Source of the DNA: Manihot esculenta
Taxonomy: Eukaryota > Streptophyta > Magnoliopsida > Malpighiales > Euphorbiaceae
NCBI RefSeq assembly: GCF_001659605.2
Contig: NC_035170.2
Span: forward strand, 8,439,001-8,503,000
DNA length: 64,000 bases
Direction: 5' to 3'
Positions 11,524 through 24,700 of the stretch are shown here, piece after piece. Position 1 is the stretch's first letter. Each line of letters starts with the position of its first letter. The translations under genes and the position numbers were made by a program. The notes under the pieces were generated by a model. It worked only from the letters and a program-made list of their open reading frames with translations. It did no database searches and had not been told where the DNA came from.

Positions 11524-11924
11524 AGTTGTTTAGAGGGCGAAAATGCCAGACAATATTTGACCGGATACCTTCTTCATTAAAATTATAGAAAAATAAATTT
11601 TTTATCCTCCGTCATCAGACATCTGAGGTTTTGGACGCCTTCAAACAAGCTAGAATTTGTGGGTGGAGCTGAGAAAGGATGGAGTCCAGCCACAGAGGGA
11701 TAAGAAAAAGGCTTTGAACATCCTCTTGACGATGGCTAAGACCCTGTTGAAAATAGATATCACCAAGGTGGTGAGGAATGTCGTCTTATCTTGGTAGAGT
11801 CTTTTTCAGGCGAGGCAGGCAAGGGGTTCTCACCCGCCCAACCTTCCCCATCTTAGGAAAGCACCTCTCTAATAAGCGAGTAGGGTATTTTTCTTTTCAT
11901 CTTCTTTTGTACATCAAACTACCT
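11524..11924. other. Flank between element 1 and LINE copy A
   Basis: No gene is supported. 11640-11770 reads like a decayed mobile-element coding segment with no recognised domain. LINE homology may start somewhat upstream of 11925. Confidence 0.35.
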
Positions 11925-13990
11925 AAATATTTTGGTTTGCTTTTGTTATTAGGGTGTTCTCTCTAGCAGGCTTTATCAATGTTAGAGGAAAGGGTTCATT
12001 CTAAGATATAATATTGAAAACATAAGTTGCTTTAACAAGCAGGTAGAGCTACTCTAATCCACTATGTGCTATTAGCCATTCCTTCATACCCATGGCTACT
12101 TTTCAATACCTAAAGACCTTTTTTGCTATTCTTAATAATTATTGTCTACTTTTTGGTGGAATAACAATGAAGAATCTAAGAAAATGAGTTGGGTTAATTG
12201 GCATTATTCTTGTCAATCCAAATTGTGTTGAAGTTTAGGTTTTAATAATTTTGAAAAGTTTAATCTACATGTTTGGCTAAACAGTGTTGGTGTCTTTTGC
12301 AAAATCCATCTAGCTTATGGATTCAAATTTTAAAGGGCTTATACTTTACTAGATCCTCATTCTAATAGGTAAATTCTAAAAGGCATACTTCATGAATATG
12401 GTAGAATCTACTGGCCATGTGAAATATACTTTGAGAAGGAGTCTACATGAATATAAGGGATGGTCAAAATACACTTTTTGGATGATCCTTAGATTCCTTA
12501 GGTAGAGACATTGCACTTTTCCAACTCATATTAATGTGGTTGTTGATCTTATTAATCATAATGCTTTAAATTGGAATCATTGGTATATTAGTTTTTTTTT
12601 TTTTTGTGGATTGGTAACAAGCTCAAGTAATTATTTCAATCCATGTGGCTCCTTTGAGGACGTCAGATATATTAGTTTGGCACTTCAAGAAAAATGGACA
12701 ATATAGTGTGAAGTTGAGTTATTAAATGTTCATGAAGTTGGCCTCTACTCTTGCATTTCCTACTAGGTCCTCTTCTTCCTTTACTCTTTCCCCAAGCATG
12801 TAGAAATGAATTTAGTCTTTTCAGGTTCTCTCTAAGTATCGATCTTTCCTTTGGTGGGTTCTTCATAATGCTTTACTCGTTTTATCTCATTTAGTTAGAT
12901 GTGGAATATTGAATAATTTCAACTGCAAGATTTGTCAGCTTTAGGCCCAAATAGTAGGATGTATGTTATTTTGATATGATCATGCTCAGACAAATATAGA
13001 TTTTCAATCTTTGTGGGTATAGGTATGATTTGATGTGCTTTATAGGATTTCTGCATTGGTGGAATACCTTATAGGAATAAGCTCAATTAGAAGCTTTATA
13101 ATATTATTTTTGAGCACTAAAATGAAATCTCTTTTTAGCATAAGTTTTAAACAATATGGTCATGATCTATCATACGTATGATTATCACCACTATAGAAAG
13201 AAGATTATCTTCACTATGGAAAGAAAAAAGAAAGAAAAAGTTTATTAAAAATAGGCTTTTTACATGTGTATCATCTAAAACAATGATTTTTATCCATTAT
13301 GACAAAGAAAGTATCTTCAAAGTCATAATGTGAAGAAAAAAAATGTTTAGATGCTTTTTTTTTCTATGGATAAAGGATTTAATTGATAGAGAAACCATTG
13401 TAAAGATCAATTAGCGAGATATTTTTTATCGGTATAATAAGAATTGCTTACTTATGATAGTGCTAGACTTTTGACTCTTGTTACTCACCCTATAGTATAT
13501 ATGGCAAGGGCAGAATCCTCATGTCCTTTGATTCAATTACTCTTGATCCTTTTGCTACTACTCGATATATTTTTGTTGCTCTTTCTCATCTCATGCTCAA
13601 TGGAGCTTTTTTTATCCTTCTCCTTTATGTAATTAGCAAGGTATTCCATGCTACTTGAACTCTTTTGCCATTAGATATTTTGAAACTTAATTGTGATGTC
13701 ACATGGTTGAATCAGTTTCTCCAACTGCTATATCTATAGTTGTTAGAGATAATATTAAAACTATGGTGTATAGAATTACTAAGAGGATATGGTGTTCCTA
13801 TTAGTGGTAATTACTTTAGCAAATGAAGTTGGATTTCAGTCTATTATTTATGAGATGGATTCTTCTATACTATATTAGGCCATTATCATTTTTAATGCCT
13901 TTCTATAATGGATCTTGTTGCAATAGTGATGAATATTAGGAAGGTTTAGTCTCACGTACCGAAGTCACCTACTGGTAAACACCATGATCA
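11925..13990 (+). mobile_element. Decayed LINE (non-LTR retrotransposon), copy A
   Basis: Broken translation across several frames matches the C-terminal part of plant LINE ORF2 in the right order. The end of the reverse transcriptase is recognisable (KYFGLLLLLGCS near 11925, MSWVNWH near 12190, then SLGF and FEKFN). The zf-RVT segment follows (HFKKNGQYSVK near 12683, then a Cys-poor remnant to about 13020). An RNase H-like stretch occupies about 13670-13960 (KLNCDV, VGFQSIIYEMDSS). There are many stops and frameshifts, so it is dead. A paralogous copy B lies at 51495-64000. Boundaries are approximate and no target duplication was found. Confidence 0.7.
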
Positions 13991-14580
13991 ACTAATTCTT
14001 TTGGTGATAAAGTAATTAAATTGTGTTTTTCAGAAATATTACCACTCATTAGTAGACTTATTCTCTTAATAATTTTCTTGATTTATTATAAATTTTTAGT
14101 TACCGTCAACAGTTTTGTAATACAATTCTATTGCAGATAAAAAAATGACAATTATATTTACTCTTGAGAAAAATCTAAAAAATTTTTTTTTAATTATATC
14201 AATTCCTATATCAATTATTATAATTAATAAACATCAAAAAAAATTATATTTAATAAATTTAAAGATACATTTAAAAATTTATTATTTAATCTCTATATTA
14301 TATAGAAATTTATTAAATTGTATTTTAATTTTAAATAATATATTAAAATATTTTTAAAATTTAAAAAATATATTAATTAATTTTTCTATTATTTTTAATA
14401 ATAAAAAATTTTACTATTTACTCTATAATATAAAAAAATTATTAATTAATCTATTAATTTTATAAAAAAATCTATTAACTAATTCCTTTATATTAATAAT
14501 ATTTTAGATTTTTTATAATATTTAATAATTAAAATTAATAAAAAAAATTAATTAATTTTTTAAAATCTTAAAAATATTTG
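13991..14580. other. Very AT-rich spacer
   Basis: From about 14140 to 14575 the sequence is almost entirely A and T, with long runs of att/taa words. No coding or structured element is recognised. It separates the LINE remnant from the DnaJ promoter region. Confidence 0.5.
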
Positions 14581-14584
14581 AATA

Positions 14585-14923
14585 TGAGGAGAAACCTACC
14601 CATCATGTGCCATTCTAAAGTCTCGAATCTCTCTTGGAAACTAAAAGAGAAAAAATCTCAAATCTCCACCGTCCATTGTCTGCGTTAAATAGCCAGATCC
14701 GACGCCATCCCCAACCCTCTGTCTCTCTCCCTCGCCATCTAGTGTGTGGCTCTCGGTAAACAACCCTAACAATCCGTACGTTCCATCTGGTTCTCTTTCA
14801 CAATTTTTTGTTGATTAATTTTCGTTTTCTCGGTTTATTGTCCGTGATTTATTTGTTTCTCGATCTTGATTTTATATTGGGCCTTTCTTTAGGATATTTG
14901 ATTGATAAAGGCAAGGAGAGAAG
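14585..14923 (+). promoter_or_regulatory. Probable promoter and 5' UTR of the DnaJ gene
   Basis: Base composition rises here and a CT-rich leader (about 14708-14740) appears, typical of plant 5' UTRs. CTCG|GTAAAC at 14755 and TTTAG at about 14893 could bound a 5' UTR intron. No convincing heat-shock element (paired GAA/TTC units) was found. Transcription start is not determined. Confidence 0.4.
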
Positions 14924-17277
14924 ATGTTTGGAAGAGGGCCAAAGAAAAGCGATAACACCAAGTACTATGAGATTCTTGGAGTCTCAAAGAACGCTTCCCA
15001 GGATGATCTAAAGAAGGCTTATAGAAAAGCTGCCATCAAGAACCATCCTGACAAGGGTGGTGATCCTGAAAAGGTCTATTATATACATATATGTTCCTGT
15101 ATTCTAGTGTTTGTAATTGTCTGTTCTTTCTATTGATGGATCAGCCTGCGGAATTCGGTATCTTTTGACGTTGACTTGGTTTTTGTCTCCTGAATTTATC
15201 TGGGTTTTTGGTGCTGTTTTGATTGTGAGGATAAATTTTGTTCTTTTAGGTTTAGTTCTGGTCTTATGGCTATATATTTTGGGTTTGTTATTGTTGTTAC
15301 GCAATTTTGGATGTTGTCGGTTTGGTTGCTGGTAATTTGTGAAGTTTTTATGACAACCTGCTATAGGAATAAACTTTGACAATTGCAGTTGATTTTTAAT
15401 ATGATTTTTACAATTTTAATTTCCAGTTTTTTTGGAAATATAATGGTCTAGTTTTCTAGTTGTACCCGTCATGGTTATGTTTTATTAAACTTGTTTATTA
15501 TGGCCCGCCTGTCAGTTTAAAGAGTTGGCCCAAGCTTATGAGGTTTTGAGTGACCCAGAGAAACGTGAGATATATGATCAATATGGCGAAGATGCCCTCA
15601 AGGAGGGAATGGGAGGTGGAGGGGGTGCTCATGACCCATTTGACATTTTTCAATCCTTTTTTGGTGGTAACCCGTTTGGTGGTGAGGATTACTAACAATT
15701 AAATCTTGTGATTTTTTTATTTTGTGACATGAATGCCAAGCATTTCGACTTGAAAATTTTGTTTCTCAACAGGTGGTGGTAGCAGCAGAGGCCGTAGGCA
15801 GAGGAGGGGTGAGGATGTCATCCATCCTCTCAAGGTTTCTTTGGAGGATCTCTACAATGGCACATCCAAGAAGTTGTCTCTTTCGCGTAACGTTATCTGC
15901 TCAAAATGCAAAGGGTCAGTGTTGGAATATGATTGGTATCTTGATTATCTTATATGGATAACTTGAAGATTTTGTGTAAAATTGCAGTAAGGGATCCAAA
16001 TCAGGTGCATCAATGACTTGTTCAGGTTGCCAAGGTTCTGGAATGAAGGTCTCCATAAGACAACTTGGTCCATCTATGATCCAGCAAATGCAACATCCTT
16101 GTAATGAATGTAAGGGTACTGGTGAGACCATTAATGACAGGGACCGCTGCCCTCAATGCAAAGGTGAAAAGGTTGTTCAGGAGAAGAAAGTTTTGGAAGT
16201 TATTGTTGAGAAGGGTATGCAAAATGGACAGAAGATTACATTTCCTGGAGAAGCTGATGAAGCTGTGAGTTGCTGAAACTAGATGGAATATATATAGTAT
16301 GTACTTGTTTCTTTGATTCCTTGGAAACTGATTGGTTTGTGCTATTTGTGCAGCCTGATACTATCACAGGGGATATCGTTTTTGTCCTACAGCAAAAGGA
16401 GCATCCTAAGTTTAAGCGAAAGGGTGATGACCTAATTGTTGATCACAGTCTGTCTCTTACAGAGGCACTGTGTGGCTTCCAGTTTATATTAACCCACTTA
16501 GATGGAAGACAACTCCTCATAAAATCCCAACCTGGGGAGGTGGTGAAGCCCGGTAAGTTGGGTTTGATAAAGAGTTCTAATCTCCAGTTGTAGTTACTGA
16601 AATTATAGTTATTCATGGCCTCTTTATCCCTGATTTTTGTCTTACAATTGTCCTCCTGACTTTTGGATATGTTTTGAATATTCTAGTTTTTAAGTAGCAA
16701 ACATATTCACCACACTATTTATTGCATGGAATTTATGAATCTGTTACATGGGTTTTTCAAGGAAGTGGCACAGCCCAGCAATTTTTGCTGCTCAATTCTA
16801 TGTATGTGCAGATTCTGTGAACTCCGAGTGTGATTAGTCGGTTTTCTATAAAATGCTAGACTTGTTGCTGAAGCAGTCGCTAATGTTAATATTTAGTTTC
16901 TTTTTACCCTTTTTAGTGGCCACAGTTGATGCTTTTCGTGTCTTTGTTCCAACGTAGATCAATTCAAGGGAATCAATGACGAAGGTATGCCGATGTATCA
17001 GAGGCCATTCATGAGGGGGAAGTTGTACATTCATTTTAGTGTTGATTTCCCAGATTCTCTTCCTGTTGATCAGTGCAAAGCCCTAGAGGCAGTTCTTCCC
17101 TCTAGAACATCAGTACAATTGTCTGACATGGAGCTGGATGAATGTGAGGAGACCACTTTACATGATGTGAACTTTGAGGAGGAGATGCGAAGGAAACAAC
17201 AACAAGCCCAAGAGGCATATGATGAAGATGAAGACATGCATGGCGGTGCACAGAGGGTGCAATGTGCTCAGCAATAA
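14924..17277 (+). CDS. ATJ3-like: Type-A DnaJ/Hsp40 co-chaperone, prenylated (ATJ2/ATJ3/ANJ1-like)
   Basis: A cytosolic J-protein that stimulates the ATPase of Hsp70 and delivers unfolded clients. Six exons with GT-AG introns: 14924-15073, 15516-15681, 15773-15914, 15988-16264, 16354-16552, 16958-17277. They total 1254 nt and give 417 aa, the usual family length. Visible domains: J domain (about 12-75) with HPD at 41-43; Gly/Phe-rich linker (about 86-110); zinc-finger region with four CxxC pairs (C148/C151, C164/C167, C191/C194, C207/C210); then the client-binding C-terminal domains; then an acidic, Gln-rich tail ending in CAQQ, a CaaX box for farnesylation that attaches such proteins to membranes. 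Reading phases match at every junction and no lesion is seen. The start [11 protein letters not shown] is typical of plant type-A proteins. The next gene is convergent. Confidence 0.96.
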
Positions 17278-18427
17278 ATTAACAAAAGGACATCGTCTGT
17301 ATTAGCGACGAGATTGATTTATGTGGGTTTGACTTATGGTTTGTGAGAATAATATTCTCAAAAATTCAGTCTTCTGTTATAGGATTTTAGACTTCTAGTT
17401 GCTGGTATGGGATTTCATTTGTGTTTGCAGAATTATATTAGATGTCTGAACCTGAATTTTTTAATGATAAGTGTAATGGACCTTTGGTTGCATTTTGGCC
17501 TAGGCAGGTTAGTACAGAGCGTTGAGCTCTTTCCTTGACTGTCAAATTCTGTTTTCACAGGAAGGATGAGCATTCTTAACAAAAATTTTGCTAACAACTA
17601 ATCTGGGAATATGCGCTTTGCATAAAATAGGTAAATCCTGAGGGGCAAGTTATCATGATGAGCGACTGTTAGCGGCGCGCAACACTTGTCTAATGAATAA
17701 ATTGACAGGCAGATTAAAACTGTTGTTTTGTTTGTTGCAAGTTGCAAGTTGCAACCCTGTATCACCTAAACAAACCTGTACGAGTAAACTATTCAAGCTG
17801 TTTTAAGGTTCCTTTGGGTAAAAGGTGTTTGATTTAGGAAAAGGAACTTTCCTTCCATCTTATTTTTTATCATTTGAACTTTCCTTGCAAATACCACATT
17901 ACCATATCCATTTTATTTCAACCATACATGATTAAAGCTTATGATGTTCTGTTTTTCACCTGGAGAGTTGCTTAATAATAAACCGTTCATTTTTCTTTTC
18001 ATACACATCGAGTTTTCACACAAGACAATATTTTTTATTAATTTTTCAATTACACCCATTATAACTATATTAAATTTTATTAAATATTAAAAAAAATTTA
18101 AAATAAAATAAATTATAATAATCAATTTATATGTTACTATAAGATAAAAAAAAAAGTGTAATAATTTTGGAAATGGAGGTAAAATTGTTGAACCAACTCG
18201 CTTAAGTATTATAAATCATAAGAATGAACTTGCGAGTGTTCAAACTATGCAACTCCCGAATACTAACCATTTATAAATACCAGCAGAAGAATAGCTTCAA
18301 AACATAATTCATCTGAAAGCCTATACAGCTTGGACATCAATATTATATACCAATTCACATACAAATACAAGCATCACAACCCACGAAAAAGAAAAGAAAA
18401 GAAAAAAGAAAACATCAATACATCTTT
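17278..18427. other. Intergenic region between convergent genes
   Basis: Contains the 3' UTRs of the DnaJ gene (rightward) and the NTF2-like gene (leftward). 18020-18160 is very AT-rich. I see no additional gene or RNA. Poly(A) sites cannot be fixed from sequence alone. Confidence 0.6.
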
Positions 18428-18700
18428 CTATTTCGGACGTGGATCCTTTCCAAATCTCATCATAGCATGAGTTGCAAGCATCGATCCCCTGCGAGACAGT
18501 TCTTTAAAACGGCCAAACAATGGGCATGTACTCGTATGTCGATTGCTAATGGGCTTCTTGTCCCACCTATACACATTTATGCAGAAATTATACACAAGCA
18601 CATTGAAGTAAAAGGAAAAGAACTCAGCAGCATTTAGCGGATAAACCTCAATAAACATAGTTAGAAAAATATTAACCAAATATTTCAAGCTGAAGATAAA

Positions 18701-18733
<33 letters not shown>

Positions 18734-21700
18734 CCTAGGGGCAACCCACTCAAATGAAAAAATCAGCATATTGCATATATTTTTTTAATCTGGAAATAAA
18801 TATTTTCATAGACTATTACCTGTTCCCATTTAATATTTTATAGACAGGTGATTCAGATATGCAGTCTTATGTGTTGATTAATAAAATCTCATTAGCATCA
18901 ATATAGAGACTGTAATTTGCTGTAGCATCAATATAGAGAGTAGAGACTATGATTTTGTTGTACAATTCATGGTAGTAGACATATTATATTGGATTATAGA
19001 TTGAAAATGAACTTGACCCATTCAATTTGTCCTTTTACACTTCATCATATGTCCATAATTCAATCCAAAGAAACAACTTATATTATATTAAAGGCCAAAT
19101 ATTAAAACCAACAGGGATCCAAATAATAGTTCAAATCATCAAGCATTTGATAGGGTGCTAGAATTCCAAAGACATTTATTATGATTGAATCCGAACCTGA
19201 TTTATATTAACAATATCTCAACTCATTTCAGACCCGATTAAAAATTAATTTAAATTATCCGAACTCATCCCAAACTTAATTATTAACCGAATAAAACACG
19301 ACTCGGTTTAATCTTGTATATTTTAATTAACTATTTATATAAAAAATATTTTTCATCAATAATTTCCATTTAAAAAATTTAATATTTCTAAATAAATATT
19401 TTAATTTTAATTTTCAAATGAAAGCATATAATAAAATTTATAATTATTATTGTAAAATATATTTTTTATATTAAATTAATTATTTATAAATACAAGCTCC
19501 CTCCAATGAGCTCATTTCCCGTCTATCATCAGCAAAAATAGAAGAGAAACTAAATTCTACCATGGAAAGATTCTAGTAAGCAAATTTCTGAGCTAGTTCG
19601 CACCTTCAATAGGAGGGGCAAACTAGAATCAAGATAGAATGAGTAGAAACCAGCAAATTGTCAACAAGGTAATGAGAAGACAAAAAGACATATAATGTCC
19701 CAATATGCCAAACGTGACTTCCCCTCATCTAATGGCATGGATAACGCATTAATATTGTACATTTTGGGATCTACAAGAGTGGAGGTAGTAAATCATACTT
19801 CAAAAGAATGTAATTCAGTTTTGAGTGAAATTTGGATACACTTACAACAAGCACATGCATGCAGATTCTTGGGTTTGAAAAATATTAATTAGTTGGGAAC
19901 CATCCTAAATCCAAAGCCACATGGGAGTTTATTAATAATTTGTAGACTGCATATCCTACCTTTGCACTTGAGGACAAGTTCCTTCTCTAGGAGGCGAGTT
20001 ATATTATGGATAACAGATAGACTAAATTTGTTATTCCACAAAGTTCAAATATTGAATAAGTATATTAGCTGTAGTACATTATATTTATTAGCAATGAACA
20101 AATTGCATTTTATCTAATAGTTTCTTATCAGGTTTCTATTACATAAGTTTAGTAGTTCCATATCTAATGATTGTTTGTATTAAACTTTTACTTTAATTAG
20201 AAGCATCATGATTATATGAACCTCCACTATATGTGGTTTTTTTCCATTAATAAAACAAGCAAATTAATCACAAACACATTTAAACTTAAGACTCTCATTG
20301 ATGAGTCTAAGGTATTAAAAGCACTCTCCAATAAGCTCGTTTCCCATCTAATCGTCGGACTATAACAACATATGCCTACTATGAACTAGACCATAACAAC
20401 ATATTCCTACTGTGAACTACTATGCAGTGCATCAAATACGGGAGAGGGGGGGGGGGGGGAAGACATCAAGACTCACTTGTTTTATAACAAAAGATGCCAA
20501 TCGCCAACAAAGGGTAAAAGAGCCCTCCTTTTTCAAGTCCAACATCCATACTTCAATTCTCCACACTTCTTCAACTCTATGACTGGTTTTTAAAGCAACA
20601 AACATATTTTGGACTTAATTTGTTGAATTTGAGGGGCTTATTCTTTTTCTCCCCCCAAATAACTGTAATTTATCTAAGCATATTTTAATTATTTAGGCAT
20701 TAATTTGCAATTTATATAGATGTTTAGATCCATAAAATTATAATGTTACTCAAGGAACAGATTTGATTGGATTTGTTACATATGGTGTAAAAAATTGTAA
20801 TCTTAGGTTTAGAATTTCAAATTTGGTGATGCATTTAATAATATTGCAAAAACAAATCATAAATAGAATTTGGATAAAGTTTACTTCCAATTTGGAATTT
20901 TAAATTTCTTATGGGGAAATTTTTATTTTTCCATCCCCTATACTTTGTTATACACTTTTCTATCTCACATTTCCATTTTCTCCAAAATGGAGAGAAAGTG
21001 TCTAAAAGGAAAATAATGTTTATTTTCCTTCCTCTCCTTATTTTCCTCCCTTATCCAAACAATGAAAAGTGGATATCTCATTTTATTTTTCACTTGTTAT
21101 TTTCTTTCATCTCCCTTTTCCACCTATCCAAATAAGCTCTTAGATATACAGAGAACTTTAGAGGGAAATTACATAGCATGATCTGATACAAAACAATGCT
21201 GTCCAATTCAAAGCAACATTTTGGGATTCCTACCTTTATATTAGCTAAAGTGAGTAGGACATCCAACTCTCAGGTACAACATTCATAAAACTATAACAAA
21301 AACTAAAAAAATGGATTTAAAAAAAAAAAAACTAAGTCATCTTAAATACATGCTAGAGTGCTGCTTCCAACCAACAATGTATTTATGTATTTTTGCATGG
21401 ACATAATAAGGATTCATATTTGCATTAAAGATAAAAAATTTAAGGGCTATAGTTCATACCAATCTTCATGGCGAAGGACCTTTCCATCCTCAACATAAAG
21501 CTTAATGAGTGATACAATATTTATGCTTCTTCCCAAGAATATATATTGCTGCTTGTTGTCAACTAATATCTGAAATCAAATGTTTACCAAAAAAAAAAAT
21601 ACATTATATATTAAGATTGAAGGAAAAATTTTAAAAATGAAAATTTCAAAAACCTACCCAATGGTTTTTGGGCTTTTACACTTCGGCAACACAACCTTTT

Positions 21701-24700
21701 TTGTTTCGCTCAGTCATTACCCTATGCTAAGGATGAGTAGTATTCAGTTCAAATTGAAAAAACTGACCGAACTACAATAATTCGAAATTTTGGTTTGGCT
21801 TTCAAAGAATTTTGGTTTGGTTCAGTTCTAATTATATTTTTCGATTTATTCAGTTCGCGTTCAGTTCTGAAAAGAAAAAACTTGATACAACCAAACCACT
21901 GATTATATATATATGTATATATATGAGGTAAAATACTAGTAGCTTGTACTTATTTGGCTTGGTGGTAAAATTCTATCAACCTACTTTGGAGAATGCTAGG
22001 TTCGAGACCCAGAAACACGCTTTGCCTTTTTTATCTTTATTTTTGCAAACCATTCATTTTTAAATCATCTCAGCCCTCCAACCTTTCAAATATATATTTT
22101 CTTTCCGCAAAACCTAATTATTCCCTCTCAACTTTTTCTCCCCCCCCCCCACAGCCAGCGTCTTTTCTTCTTCCCCATCTTGCTCATCTTGTTGATCTGC
22201 ATGTGCTCGACCCTTAATCCCCACTCTCAGCATCATAAAGCCTCATTGCCCAGGTTGGCAGGTTCATGGCACCTCCTTCCCTAACTCCATAGCAACAGCA
22301 CCACAGCAGCACTGCCACAAGAACGCCCACAGAAGCAGTGCCTGTGGCACCGCAGCTGCAACTCATCAACTCCACAGCAGAACCTCCTCACCTCCCAAAT
22401 CAGCAGCTCCTCCTTACTAGATTCTAAGCACTCTTGGAATCCAGCAGCCTTCTCACCATATTCTTGTTCTGCTATTCCATTTTCCTTTTTCTTTAACCTA
22501 TTTTCTGTAATACATTGAATAGATTTGTTATTTGATTGTGATTTTTTCTCATGGAGATTGATTTTAGGTTGCATCAGTTGATGCAAATTTTATTTTAGAC
22601 ATCGAGTTGAATATGCGACTGTAAATTTGGCTATCTGTGCGAATATATAATTTGAACTTTGAAAGAAGCAAATATGTAAACCAAACCAAACCAATTTATT
22701 TTGGTTTGATTCAATTCAATTGTATATATAATTCACTTTGGTTTGGTTTTCAATTTAAAGGAAATTCGATGTTTCTGTTATCGGTTCAGTTTGGTTTCAT
22801 GTGCTTTAAAATGTTAATTGGTTCACAGTTTCTATTAAAAATTTGTCAGCTTGCATTTTTTTTCATATATAAAAATTACTTTTCCCTTCCTCTCCTGTCA
22901 TTGCCAGATGGCACATTGATTCCTCTCTCCTCCATGTCTTCTCTTTCTTTAACACCACCCATTTATGGCACCTCCATGTCCACTTACTTTGCATCACCTT
23001 GTACAACAATAGCATTAATAGTCATACTGGTGATTGACTAATCTCCCAACTCCTCACTACCGCTGTCTTGTCCTCAGTTACTCTTCTATCATACTCAATA
23101 ATTTCTTTCACACACCACATATCGTATCTAATTTTAGAATATCACAACTGAAGAGTATTCTAGGTCCAATTTTCCTGAAAATCTTTTAAAATTTTGTCTT
23201 TATAAGCGGAGAAGACTGATATTTGACCTGAAACTTCTTTCTTACTCTAATTTTATGGGTTTCTTGTGGTTTAAATACTTCAGTATATGGATCATTGGGT
23301 TGTGCTTGAAAAAAATGTTAAAATGGTCAATGGACTTTGACTAGTGGGTGGATAAAGAAGACCGTTTTCATTATGGCGGAAAAGATTATGAAGAAGACAA
23401 AGAAAGGAAAGACGGGGATGAGTTTGTTTTCAAGTGCATGGCTCTAGCTTTTGATTATTGGATTTGAGTGGTAGAAGAACACAATTTTAACTTTGGGTTG
23501 AAGAAAAGGGCCATGAAAAAGAAGAGCCAGAGGAAGAAAGGATGCAGATTTACTACGACATGCACTTTCAAAAATTTTATTCAGTTAATTTACTAAATCA
23601 ATTTATCAGAATAATAATATTTCATTCGATATTGCCACTGCATGAATTTTCAATTAAGTATTTCTTAACTGAATTTATTATTAAAAAGGAAAATTGTTGC
23701 TGAAGTGTAAAAGCGCAAAACTACAAGGCATATTTTTGAAATTTCCCCAACTAAAAAGACAATATAAAGAAGCAAATTTTCGGACCTCTTGCTTTCCAGA
23801 TGATATTACATTTTCCTTGACACTGTATTCAGTAATGCTGGACTTTCTAAAGACCTAAAAGAAATTTGAAAAACAAGAATAGATGAATATATAAAAGATT
23901 CTTGATACATGGTTTAACAACGTCCTAAAGATGCAATTTAAGTCTTCTAAATATAAAATACCTACACCTGATACCTTTCTATCTAATACTAGCCGGATGA
24001 GTTAAATTAACAGCATCAAAATTCAACAGCAGAAAGGAAAAGGCCAATATAAAATATCATAATGTGCCGCTAGAAAAAGCACACATCAAGTAATACACAA
24101 CCAAAAAGGCAAACTAATAGAGATGTCAAGCCTACCTAGCAAAACAATGTTATATGTTTGGTTGAAAATGCATCACTTTGTTACAACCAAAAAAATTCCT
24201 TGGAATCACTTTATTTTTTTGTGTCATAGAACTGTCTATCTTATTTTCATGCTAGTTGAAATACTTGGCATGTATGAAGATGCAAATGCACTGCTACCTG
24301 CAAAAATCTTATTACCTTGGGAAGTGAATAGAATGCTGATTTAATCTGCTTTACCCTGCTCATTCCATCATAAATTTAATAAAAAAAAAAAAATCAGATG
24401 TAGAGGTCCATTTGTACAAGAATTTCCAGAAGAAAAGAAGTGAGAAAATTGCATCTATTAGAACATGTACGGAAGGGACTGCATAGCCTTTACACACACG
24501 GTTAACCAAATAAAAACGGAAAGAAAAAGGGTTAATTGAGCATGCCATAAATTCACTAACAGTTGAAGGGGAGTTGCAGTGTTTGAGGGGTTACAATGTC
24601 AGTAATCATGCCTACACTCATGGAAACTGTGCTGAAATTGTTTAAATGCTGGATCCTAATCATTACAATCTACTATTACTTTTTAATCATGTTAAGAGAT

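Noticed and set aside
15104..15382. Open frames on both strands in DnaJ intron 1
   Set aside because: They lie between a confirmed donor (15074) and acceptor (15515) and encode unstructured, T-rich or A-rich sequence.
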